From positions 558,001-622,000 of the forward strand of contig BJKQ01000005.1 of NCBI GenBank assembly GCA_006538405.1: DNA of 64,000 bases, given 5' to 3'. Below are positions 22,401-32,778 of the stretch, one piece after another. Both the position numbers and the translations under genes were made by a program. The notes below the pieces were generated by a model that was not told the origin of the DNA, did no database searches, and saw only the letters and a program-made list of their open reading frames with translations. The DNA is from Hansfordia pulvinata. Lineage: Eukaryota; Ascomycota; Sordariomycetes; Xylariales. Numbering within the stretch: the first letter of the stretch is position 1; each line of letters opens with the position of its first letter.

Positions 22401-23874
22401 ACTCACATGTATTACGAGTAGCATTGCCCCTTGGCTGCTGGTTCCAGGGCTGCCGTCGCCAGGGCCGACGTCAGCTTGCGCCACCCTCCACCGACGGCTC
22501 CATGGCTGTCCCTCTGTCTCGTAGGTACCGTATGGGTGGAGTGATGGGCGCGGTACGAGTATCTCCCCTCTCATCCACGGGCGCCAGGTACTTCGTCTCG
22601 TCAATGGACGTTGCCCACTCCCCTCCATCCCCTCTCTCCCTCCAGGATATGAGAGAGAGGGAGATGGACGCTCATCTGCATCTCCAGGTACGTACTGCGG
22701 GTACTCCGGCTGGCACCCTTGAAACGCCCGATGTCCAGTCCCCAGTCGAACTTTAAGGTCGTCCCTTCCCCCGTGCAGCGAACCTCCACCTTCTGTGAGA
22801 GTGCCATTGCCACCGGTGCGATTGAGTGTGGCTGTCGACACAATCCAGTCTGATTCAGGGTCCCTCCTGCCAACCGCGTCGTCATATCGTTATATCCGGC
22901 CCTGCCACATTCAGACTTCCCTTCGCAACTTCCGCCCGTCTTTGGATCTTCGACTGTCGTCTCGTGCGCCAGGCTTGTCTTTCTTGGTCCTGCCTGATTG
23001 TGGTATCCCGCCTACCTAACCTATTTTGACGGTGACCGACCCTTTCAAGATTGCATGCGTCACTTCTGCCTGTGATTCCAGATCCAGCCTTGCGTTGCTC
23101 TGCATTGCCCTGCCTCGCCTTGTTTGTCAGTCCCTGGCTCCCAGCACAACACCACAACACCACAACACCACACCTGCACCACTCGAGTCGCCAGACGAGG
23201 CTCTCGGCGCAATCAGCTGCCCACGCCATCATCTGATCTAACCCGACTTGTTCGCCCCCCAGAAGAACAAGCACCATCGTCATCCGCTCTGCCCGCCCAC
23301 TTATCGGTCTGCCGCTCGCGCGTGCCCAGCCAACTGCAACTGCTGTTGGCTCTTCGTCCCTCTCCGACATCCCCCCTCGGCTGTTTGCTACTGGTTGGAC
23401 GACCTGCACCTGCAACTCGGGACAAAGCCTGTCGCCGTCCTTGTTCGGCTCCCTCTTTGCCAGCCGCCCTCTCAGCTTTCTGGGCTCCCTTCGCTGCACT
23501 ACAAATAGCCTGCTGCCTCTGCGCCTCGCGGTGTGCGCCGCCTCGCCAGGTCCACTGCTTCCACTCCGCTGACGCCATCCGGCAACCCGCCGCTTTCGCA
23601 CGCATCTGTCTTCTACCATCGACTCAACTTCTCAACACGCCTTCCACTCTCGAGTCTTTCCACGCGCCCAAGCAGCACTCCGGCTATTTTAGAGTTGCGT
23701 CCCGCTCGTCTTAGACCAAGCCAGTAGCGCCTCGCCTGGCCAGGCTAACAACCTCTTGGGCCGCCCGCCGCCACCCCTCCTCACAACAAGGGCAGAGCTA
23801 GCCCTCACACCCACCCTTCATAAAGGTCGCCGCGTCCCCTGGTAACTGGTGCGTCCCCGAATCGCCAGCCAGCC
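19469..23874. other. Intergenic region, divergent promoters
   Basis: 4.4 kb between divergent ARB1 and the inositol multikinase gene. Frames at 20.8-21.8 kb begin with GTG rather than ATG and are shadowed on both strands, so I do not call them. The dispersed 8-mer occurs at 21208, 21218, 22151, 22413 and 22554. The last 1 kb before 23875 is pyrimidine-rich with CCACAACA repeats near 23148-23172, which suits a long leader or promoter of the kinase gene. Confidence 0.65.
21491..21518. repeat. 10-bp tandem repeat, about three copies
   Basis: GCCAGGAGAC is repeated twice exactly, with a third degenerate copy GCCAGGGGCG. Confidence 0.85.
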
Positions 23875-25432
23875 ATGTCTTCCCGATCACGGGACCCCCT
23901 CGCAACGCCCGCCTCTAGCAGCAGCCGGGAGCGCGAACTGCCCAAGAAGAGCGAGTTGGTGGACTACAACTACGCCGTCGCTGGACAGTAAGTGCTCTGC
24001 TTCTCCTTGGCCCCTGCCGCGCCACATGCTGGCCGCGCTGCCCTCGCCGTTCTTCGCCTGTGCGCGCCCCTGCAGCACCCAGCGAGTGCATGAGGCGCCT
24101 CGCACAATGTGTGTCGCACTTTGCGCGGCGTAGCACACGCCCGTCGCATTCCCGTCTCCACTGTCGCATCCACCCCTCCTCTTCCGTTGCTGTCACCCCA
24201 GCCTTGCCGGCCCAAGCTGACGTGTTGCCTCCAGCGCCGGGACCATGTGCGATGCCGACGGCGAGCTCTTCATCAAGCCCTGCACCCAGGCTGAGGTCGA
24301 GTTCTACGAATCGGCCCAGAATGACCACCCGGCCTTTGCTCAACTCATGCCGACCTACCTCGGCACCTTGTCGCTGAACGAGAACACAGACGAGGCTGCG
24401 ATACACGCTCAGATCCCCGACCTGGTCGAGCACGCCCACATTCCCGACGCCCTCAAGCACGAAATACAGTCCCACCTTCATCTCGAGGACCGCGAAGCCG
24501 TCTCCAAGCAGGCGGAGGTCGAGCAGGCCATCTCCAACAAAGACAAGTGGGTCCCCAACAAGGCGCGCAAGATCTCTACGGATCGTGCCGTCGTGCTCGA
24601 GAATGCCTCGTGGGGCTTCAAGCGGCCCAACATTATGGACGCCAAGCTGGGGACAAGACTCTGGGCGGACGATGCGCCGCAGCAGAAGAAGGACCGGTTC
24701 AACAAGATCGCCGCCGAGACGACACACAAGAATTTTGGCTTCCGAATCGCGGGCATGAGAGCCTACCGAGGCTCCACCGACAAGGCCGAGCTGGACGAAG
24801 AAGACTACCGGATTTACGACAAAGACTGGGGTCGCCTCACCGTAAACGACGACAACCTGGTGTCCTCGGTCAAGAAGTTCCTCTTCAACGAGGCCGCCGG
24901 CGTCGACAAAGAGCTGGGCAAGACCATCGCAGGCGTGTTTGCGAACGATCTGCGCCATGTGCAGGAGGTGCTCGAACAGGAGGAGAGCCGCATGTACTCG
25001 GCCAGCCTGCTGTTTGTATTTGAAGGCGACGGCGAAGCTCTCCGGGGCGCCATCGCCGAGCAAAAGGCCCAGGCGGAAAAGGCCGAAGCCACCGCTGCAG
25101 CCACGGCGGCCGCCATTGCCGCTGCCCAACCTGCGTTAGTACACGAGAGGGGCATCGACAGAGCCGCCGTCGCTAATCTGCGAGTGGATAGTGGAATCGG
25201 GATGGACGAGGAAGAGCTCATCAAGGAGCTAGGCATCCCGGGCGAGGTGGTCAACATCAACGAATTGGGAGACGATTCGGACGATGACGAGCTGAGCAGT
25301 GTCCCTCACATCTACTCGCTGAAGCTGATCGACTTTGCACATGCGACATGGACGCCCGGGCAGGGACCGGACGAGAACGTGTTGCTGGGAGTCAGAAGCC
25401 TGGCCAAGATGTTTGAAGACCTGTCCGACTAA
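23875..25432 (+). CDS. Inositol polyphosphate multikinase (436 aa)
   Basis: IPK-superfamily kinase of the Arg82/Ipk2 type, which phosphorylates InsP3/InsP4 in the nucleus and cytosol and supplies InsP5 for InsP6 and pyrophosphates. Two exons, 23875-23987 and 24235-25432. The junction gives AVAGHAGTMCDADGELFIKPC, the usual N-terminal block. Signature motifs are present: PxxxDxKxG as PNIMDAKLG at about 169-177, SASLLFVFEG, and the metal-binding IDFAHA at about 403. The tail GQGPDENVLLGVRSL is typical. An Ala-rich insert (residues about 325-345) and an acidic DDSDDDE stretch precede the last motif. No frame break is present. The intron is 247 nt. Confidence 0.93.
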
Positions 25433-26372
25433 GCAGCTGAAACCAAGCGGCATGGCATGGGTGGGAAGAGCAGCTATACAGCAGTTGATTTGGTACAAAA
25501 GCAAGCGATGTCTATATCTTGATTCTGCCGGGCCTTGCGGCTTTGTCTGGAGGCTTGCGGCACGGCATACTGGCGCGTTTTGGGATGGTGGTTGCATGCT
25601 TATATGGGGGAAGGCAAGGCGCTGCTTCACGACACACTATTCTTCCTTTCGCCCTTCTTAACGACTCGGGCGGCACGAAAGCATTTCTTGGTCTTTATGC
25701 GATGTCGGCGCCTTCTGATCAGGCCGGCGCGGGATGCGAACAGAATACCCAACAAACTTAGAGATGAACGGAATGACAACCCTTATGTTCAATGATCTTG
25801 GCATTGCAGTTGATATGTCCTAGGTGTGCTTCATCAGCATTGCTTATCCACCTTGCCCGGCGAGATGGCGTCTTGGCTGTGATTTCAAGTATGCTTGAAC
25901 CACGCGCCTTGTACCTTGAACTTGGCCCCTCGTGGCTTGATTTTGTGTGAGTTGACAGTAGAACGCGCCGGGAGTGGCCAAGAGAGATCAAGTGGTGGCG
26001 GGACTCGTTGGCGATTTGGCAGCGCCCTGGCCCCGCAGCTTTGCGCGTCTGGCTCGAGGTTCTGGTACACAGCTCGCCTACTTACGATGGGCCCTGGACC
26101 ATGTACACAAGTACAGCGGACGAAGCCTCCAGCTGGATGCAGGTACGGCGCGCCTCGTCGACCCGCCCAGCGCGGCAGGAGCAGGCGCACATGCCGATGC
26201 GGAAGGCGCCACAAGCAGCCTCATCAGCATCAACCACCAACCTTCGACTTCACTCCGCCACACTGCCGCTCTCGCTCCCCCTCTCCTCCACCCAGCAAGA
26301 GGCACCCCGCCGGGAGCTCGACCGACGAGCACACACCCTGATACACCGGGACTAGCCATGACCTGAGCCGAC
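25433..26372. other. Intergenic region between multikinase and CLP1
   Basis: 940 bp separating two genes on the same strand. Only non-conserved frames are visible. It should hold the terminator of the kinase gene and the CLP1 promoter. Confidence 0.65.
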
Positions 26373-27999
26373 ATGTCGATTCCTGGGCTGGGGCAGATAG
26401 CCCCCGCGGTACGTCCCATCACTCTGCGCCGTGCCAACACCAGATGCAACGCAACACATGCGCCGGCTCGCGCCTTGTCCAAATGCTGATTGATCTCTGG
26501 AACCCCCTCCACAGGCTACCACCGCTTCATCGACCGCCGCTCCCGCCCTCCCGTCCTCCCTCACCCACTCGCTGCAGCCCTTCTGGGAATACCGCTTCGA
26601 GGTCCCTCACGGCTCGCAGCTCACCATCAAGCTCACCTCGGGCACTGCCGAGAAAGACGGCACCGAGCTGGCCCCCAACACACCCTATGTCTTCCACGGC
26701 GCAAAGTCCAAGATCAACACGTGGCATGGCTGCACCCTCCAGGTCTCATGCTCCCCAGCGACTCCGGGCGCCTACGAGGGCTACGTTTCCGAGCTGCAGG
26801 CCGACAGCACCCCCCTCGTCAGCTACCTCAACCTGCACATGAAGCTGGAGGGCCTGCGCGATGCCTCGACGCGCTCCACAGGCTCAGCCACAGGGCCCCG
26901 TGTTCTCGTCGTCGGGCCCTCGTCCTCCGGCAAGTCCAGCCTGGTCCGCATGTTGACCGGCTGGGCTACGCGCATGCACCGCCAGCCTCTTGTCGTGAAT
27001 ACGGACCCCCGCGAATCCATCCTGGCCCTACCTGGCTCGCTCACTGCTGCAGTCTTCGCCACCATCATCGATCCCACGACAGAATGGGGCGGCGCTCCCA
27101 GCAGCGGCCCGTCTCCCGTTCCTGTCAAGTTACCTCTTGCCTACTACTACGGCCACCAGCGCCCCGACGACAACCCCCGTCTGTACAAGGAGCTGTGCAG
27201 TCACTTGTCCGTCGCCGCAACCTCCCGTCTGGCCGAAGATCCCAGCGTTCGGACCGCCGGTATTCTCATCGACTCGCCCGGGCTGTCTCCCTCTTCGGGC
27301 CCCGACCTCCAACAGCTCCACTACGATGCTCTGGCCCATGTCGTGGCCGAGTTCAGCGTAGCCATTGTCGTGGTGCTCGGCTCGGAGCGCATGACGGCAG
27401 ACTTGCAACATCGTTTTGCTTCCCAGGACACCACGCTGGGGGAGCCCATCACTGTGCTTGGGCTCGACCGCTCCAGTGGCGTTGCGGAGCGCGACGAGGC
27501 CTTTATGCAGCACGCCCGCGAGGCCGCCATCCGCGAGTATTTCTTCGGAGACGATCGACGCACTCTCAGCCCCTCTACACAGACTGTCGACTTCAGTGCT
27601 GTCACCATCTGGAAAGTCAACGCGGCCGCCTCGCCTACCAATGACCAGGACTCGGCAGGTGCCGATGACCTGTATGATCCGGAATCGGTGCCCACGGCAG
27701 ACGGCGTCAACGGCGCGAATGGGGAACAGATGCCGGCCATTGAGCGAGTGGAGCCCTCACTGGACATGCAGAATTGCGTGTTGGCCGTAGTTTACTCTTC
27801 AACGACCGGGCTCATGGCGTCCGGTCCGATGGCCGAGGAGTCGGTCCGCGAGGCCAATGTTGTTGGATTTGTCTATGTAGCTGACGTCGATGAGCGTCGT
27901 CGCCGTCTTCGGGTTCTGGCTCCGGTGGGAGCGCGACTCGGAGATAGACCTTTGCTCTGGGGGCCTTGGCCGGAGCCCATGGTCAGCTTGGTCGGTTGA
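26373..27999 (+). CDS. clp1: mRNA cleavage and polyadenylation factor CLP1 (506 aa)
   Basis: Polynucleotide-kinase-fold subunit of cleavage factor IA, acting in nuclear mRNA 3'-end formation. Two exons: 26373-26408 (only 12 codons, MSIPGLGQIAPA) and 26515-27999, joined in phase 0 over a 106-nt intron (donor GTACGT, acceptor CCACAG). The N-terminal domain (WEYRFEVPHGSQLTIKL, residues about 35-115) is followed by the P-loop GPSSSGKSS at 146-154 and VVNTDPRES. The central domain includes IDSPGLSP and the C-terminal domain follows from about 400. Length and order agree with the fungal family. The tiny first exon would be missed by ORF-based annotation. No frame break is present. Confidence 0.93.
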
Positions 28000-28328
28000 G
28001 TGTTTTATCTAGCGCTTCTCTGCGCTTAAGTGTACATGTGGACGGGACGCTCGGCTGTGGTTGTGTATGTTGATACCCAAACTGAACGTCCTCTCGAGAT
28101 GGGGTGTAAGGAGTCGTCCAGATAGTTAATCAGTCCGAGCTCTTCCCATTCGATCAGCCGAAATCCCAACTGCTCCACTACAGCCAGCGTACGATAATAC
28201 CAACGAGGACCCTGGGGGGTGTGAAGAGGGAGGGAAGAGATGAAGATATGTGAATGGGTTGTTCCTATCTAGGTACCTATCCATCATACCCCGGCAGGTC
28301 GCTGGTACCCTGTCTTCGGGTCGACATT
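28000..28328. other. Convergent 3' intergenic region
   Basis: 329 bp between the convergent ends of CLP1 and the secreted coiled-coil gene. It must contain both terminators. Nothing else was seen. Confidence 0.7.
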
Positions 28329-30370
28329 TTACCCCTGTCTGGAGTAGAAGCCCTTTGAATTTTTCCTAGTCTTGCCTTCGACGCCCGTGTATTTTGGGCC
28401 GCCGCCGGTGTATCTCGGGCCGCCGCCGGTGTATCCGTTGTCATACGAGGCGCCGCCGGTGTATATTTTCCTAGTCTTGCCTGCGTCGCCCGCGTTTCTT
28501 GAGCCGCTGCCCGTGTATCTGTGCTCGTACGAGGCGCTCGCCTGCCCGTAAGGGCCGTACCGCGAGTTGGCGAAGATGCTGGCCGCCCCTGACTTGTGCC
28601 GCCCCCAGTCGAGGACGGAGTCGGCGAAGCTGGGGTTGGCGTAGATGCCCGTGTACGACTTCTTCAGCGTGGGCAGCGGCTCCTCCGGCTTCCAGTAGTA
28701 GGCCGGGCGCGAGGAGCGCTGGGCCTTGCGCTGGCCCCGGGCCTTCCCCAGCTCTTCCTGGCGCTGGTAGTCCTGCCTGTCCCGTTGCCTGGCTGCCCGG
28801 GCCTCCGCGTCCAGCTGCGCTTTGTATCCTCTGTCTTGCTTCTCATAGACACCTCTTCGGTCGTCTTTCCATTTTTGCCATTGCTTTTTTTCTCCACCAT
28901 ATCGGGGTTTGGCCGCCGCTGCTTCCCTCTCTCTCTCCTTCTGCATTCTCTCGATGTACGCCTCGTAGTCTCTGCGTTCCTTGTCGATTCTCCTTCTCTC
29001 TCTTTCTTGGAGCTCCGCGTCCCGCCTTGCTTTTTCCTTCTTCTCCTGGGCCCTGGCGGCTGCTTCCTGCTCTTTCCTCTCCTTGTCGGCTCTCTCTGCG
29101 GCCTTGTTCGCCCTCTCGCGGTCGGCCTTTATGTTCTCCTTGTCGACCATCGAGTAAGGGTCCCCGGACTTCTCTCTGTTGAACCGGAGCCTTTCGTCGA
29201 GCTCGTTCCGCGCGTCGAAGATGTCGAGGCCCGCGTCCGCAAAGACCTGCTCGATATCCTTGCCGCCCTCCTGCTTCGTCAGGTAAGAGGCGATGATACC
29301 GCCCTTCGCCCTGGCCTCGCGGACGAAGTTGTCGTAGCTGCCGAACCCGTCGCGGACCTTGACGCAGCATTGGAAGCCCACCATGCTCTTCGTGCTTACG
29401 CCGTACGTCAGCGGCCTCCCGTAGTCGCCCTTGGTGATGTGCTCCTGCGAACTCGCCTCGGGGACGTAGATGAACCTGAGCATCATCCTTGATATGTCCT
29501 GCGTGGACATCCTGTCGAGACGGGGGGGTCAGCCCAGACCACTCCTTTGCTCTTCCCACCGCCCTCTTAGTGGGGGTTGCAAGTGGGAAGGGTGTCAAAA
29601 AGGAGGTGGTTTACTTCACCCAACACAAGCAGATACCCGGAAAGGGGGACGGGAGAGTGGGGGATGGAAACAAGAAGAAGAAGGGAAACGCCAAACCATG
29701 GAATGCTGTGAGGTGAAGGCTCTGGGGACTTACCAGGTCTCCTCGAAGAAGACGGGCCACCCGTTGATGGGCGGCATGTAGCGGATGTCCAGCCGGGACA
29801 CAGAGAAGGTGCACGTCTTGTAGGTGACGAGGGGGTAGTAATTCTGCCATGTGGATGCCGGGTTGGACATGCTGACGCCGGGGATGGTGAAGACCTGCGG
29901 CTCCTCTTCCGCGAGATACTCGACGTAGGATGCCAGCTTGCGGCAGTCGTGCGCGTCAGGGTTGCCCAGCTGAGTGTCGATGACCCTGGGCGGCTTCCCG
30001 ACCACGGACCCCGGCTCCTCGATCTCGACCGGGTCCAAGTCGCCCACTTTGCCGTTGTTCGCCAGGTCCTCGCGCCCCCTCATGTCGATCGAGTAGAACT
30101 CCCTCAGCGGCAGGCAGAACTGCCGGCCGATGCGATCATCCTCGGTGTCGCCCTCCAAGTCCTTGTGCACGATGGGGGCCGCCCGCCGCGCCAGCTGGGG
30201 GGCATCCTCGTGTCGATGTTCCTCTCCTTCTACTTCTTCTCCTCCCGGCCCAGCAGCCCGCCGGCTTCCTTTCTCCCTCTGTCCGCCCCCGGAGCGCCGA
30301 CGGCGACGGCGGCGGCGGCGGCGGCTGCCGAGGCGTAGAGGCCGACTGCTGCGGAGGTGAAGAGCCTCAT
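28329..30370 (-). CDS. Unrecognised secreted protein with coiled coil and Tyr/Gly tail (one apparent frame break)
   Basis: Two exons: 30370-29734 and 29511-28329, joined as FFEETW-MSTQD across a 222-nt intron (donor GTAAGT, branch CTGAC, acceptor GACAG). The ATG at 30370 gives a clear signal peptide (MRLFTSAAVGLYASA then an Ala run). That frame meets a stop at about 30231, while the rest of the exon is open one base out of register; a single missing base, probably in the C5 run at 30286-30290, would join them. The N-terminal domain has DAHDCRKLASYV and LVTYKTCTFSV, a Cys arrangement seen in some secreted fungal proteins such as the Ecp2/Hce2 type (weak resemblance). Residues of exon 2 form a long Arg/Lys/Glu/Ala coiled coil, then YTGGG-type repeats (GGPRYTGGGPKYTG). 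Function unknown. Confidence 0.7.
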
Positions 30371-30527
30371 GGCTTCGCACTGCGAGACAGGTTACACTCG
30401 GTGCAGGCAAGGTTGGTTTGCAGCTTGAGACGGCTCATTAAAGGGGAATGGTCAGCAGCAAAGGGTAGAATGCATCTTTGGGCAAGCAGTGAGCACGGAG
30501 TGCCAAGTGGACGCTGCTGCATGCACG

Positions 30528-30534
30528 TTTATAA
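30528..30534 (-). promoter_or_regulatory. TATA-like box of the secreted coiled-coil gene
   Basis: TTATAAA on the minus strand, about 160 bp upstream of the ATG at 30370. Position and sequence suit a TATA element, but no start site is known. Confidence 0.4.
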
Positions 30535-31444
30535 TTGTCCCTCTTCCAGCCAGCCAGCCAGCCAGCCGTAAGCCCGGCTCTGACTCTTGATATGACATGG
30601 GTCGGCAGCGTGGCGAGGCATAGTAGAGGGGCAAGGCGATGCGGTGGGAGGCGAGGCGAGGCGGCGAGGCGACGACCCGCTCCACGTCGCTGGTGGAGAG
30701 GCCATCCCTTACACGGAGGGTCAAACTGCAGCGACTGCCCAGGACCAAGCGAGATATTCCGGGTCAAGAACCCTCTTCTGATCGCGGTGTCACCGTCGAC
30801 CGGATTTGAGTGGCACGAGTGGGTGCTCTCTATTTTGCGGCGAGGTCTTCGTCCACGGGCCGTACCCTTGTCTGTTCCACTCACGGGCTTTGGAAGGCGG
30901 AAAATCCTCTGCTCCCCGTCTGACTACCTGGATCGTAGTGCTTTGGTGTTCCATTTCATATCCAAACCAAAACTCGGAATAGTAGCAGCGCGAGCAGGCG
31001 AACAGGGACCCAAGACGAAACAAAGAGCATACGCCGACCTCTTCGCCGCCTCTTCGCCCGGGCGATGCGCGATATTTCGGGTTCTTCGTCGTCCACGCGC
31101 CCTCCCTCTTGCGGTTGTGAGATGAACGGAGGCGGCTTCATCGGGAAGGTTTCTGTGCACGCCACGCGTCTGTCGCACCCGCTGAAAACCACCTTCATGC
31201 TTGCGTTGCCCAGACGCCACAGTCGTCGTCTGCTGTACCGATGAAGACTTGCTCATCAGGTACTGTTAAACGTGCATCCTGGGTATGTAGTGGCGCCCCG
31301 AAGACCGTCACAGGATGAGCCCCGGGATTGCCACGACAAAGCAATTAGCCCTATGATACGATACACAAGTCTCTATCGACAGGATTACGAGTAGGCTTGG
31401 TTTACGGGCTTGTGGTGACTCGCGTGATCCTGGCGCCCCGGCCG

Positions 31445-31580
31445 AGGAATCTCCAGGTCCCCGTGTCGGCGATGTCGGGAAACACTCGGCTCCGGCGTGT
31501 TGTGATGAGCCAGGAAATGTCCAGGTCCCCGTGTCGGCGACGTCGGGAAACGCTCGGCTCCGGCGTGTTGTGATGAGCCC
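31445..31580. repeat. 68-bp tandem duplication
   Basis: Two adjacent copies of a 68-bp unit, about 31445-31512 and 31513-31580, differ at a few positions (GATGTC/GACGTC, AACACTC/AACGCTC). The unit holds CCAGGTCCCCGTGTCGGCGA and CTCCGGCGTGTTGTGATGAG. The substitutions show it is not a recent assembly duplication. Confidence 0.9.
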
Positions 31581-32778
31581 CTCCCTGGGCCGGTATTCCT
31601 GAGCAAGTCGAAGCGCCTCGTCACGCCCCGGTACGAGAGCCTGGGGGTCTGTTTTCTGGATATGAGCACTGCAGCTTTGGCTCGCAGCCTACCTCACAGA
31701 TAAGAAAAGGTTCCACGGGCGTTTTGAGGCATGCCCTGCACGTGTTCGGCCGCGCCCGCTGCCCTGTTTCCAACAGCCCGCGGCTTCGGGGTTCTTTCTG
31801 CGTCGTTGTCGGGCCGGCGAATGCCTCCGAGTGAGGTGCCCGTTGCGGGGCGCCGGATCGTGCGGAGCCGAATGTGTGAAGATCCGGGGCAGACGTCACA
31901 CCCGGCGGGCCCAATGCCTACTCGTAAAACGATCATGAGGGGCAGCGAGATTCATGGAGAATCGAGCGGACCACCACGCAGTGGACGTCGTTGTGAGGTG
32001 GCGGCATTCTGCGGGATTCAGCTGTGATCCTATCTCGGGAGGCCGAGTCGCTGTGCACAGCCAGCCAAGAGTGGTGAGCGGCGCGTATAGCCAGTGATGA
32101 GCGATCGTAGCTTGGATTGCTTTGGTGGTGAAGATGTTGGAGGGGCCGGCCTCCGAGTGCTCGTACGACCTACCCCTTCGTCCAGTGCATGTAGCGGGGA
32201 ATCATTATGATAAAAGGACGGTCCTACAGTAGCCCAGTGGCAACCAATGGGAACGCGGATCGAGCACTATTAGACTCCACTCTTGCCACTCGCAGCACCT
32301 GCACCTGATTGGATTGCTGACATTGGCGTCATGGCCGCCAGCGCGCGGTATCTGAGGTACCTAACGTATGTACGTACTCCCACGAGTACAGTCACGGCAA
32401 CATTTACTCACACTCACGGCTTCGGAGGCGATCTCAGCTGCTGCCGGGTTTGCTATCAACACATTGCTCGCCATCCACCTCACGACCTCAGCTCCCGTCA
32501 CCTCCACTTCATCAGCCGGCCCTGTCGCTGCGCACGGCGCGCATCACCCTCCAACACCTCACGGGACTGGACTGCCGCCGCTCCGTCCCTGACTTGCATT
32601 TCCTATCCCCCGCCCCGACCGCGTCCGCCCCGTCCCGTCGCGACACGACACCACCCGTGCCACCCACCCCCGGCCGCATCCCGCATCGTGTCCCGCCGCC
32701 CCTCGGGACCCAAGCACCCATCGAGAGCCCCTCACGGGCCCCGGAACACCAGACAAGCTGGCCGACCAGGACGACAGC

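Larger units (their letters stand above)
30371..32778. other. Intergenic region, divergent promoters
   Basis: 2.4 kb between the divergent secreted-protein gene and ADA2. It includes a 68-bp tandem duplication, two copies of the 8-mer TACTCGTA (31386, 31919) and a C-rich stretch before 32779 that suits a leader. No gene was supported. Confidence 0.65.
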
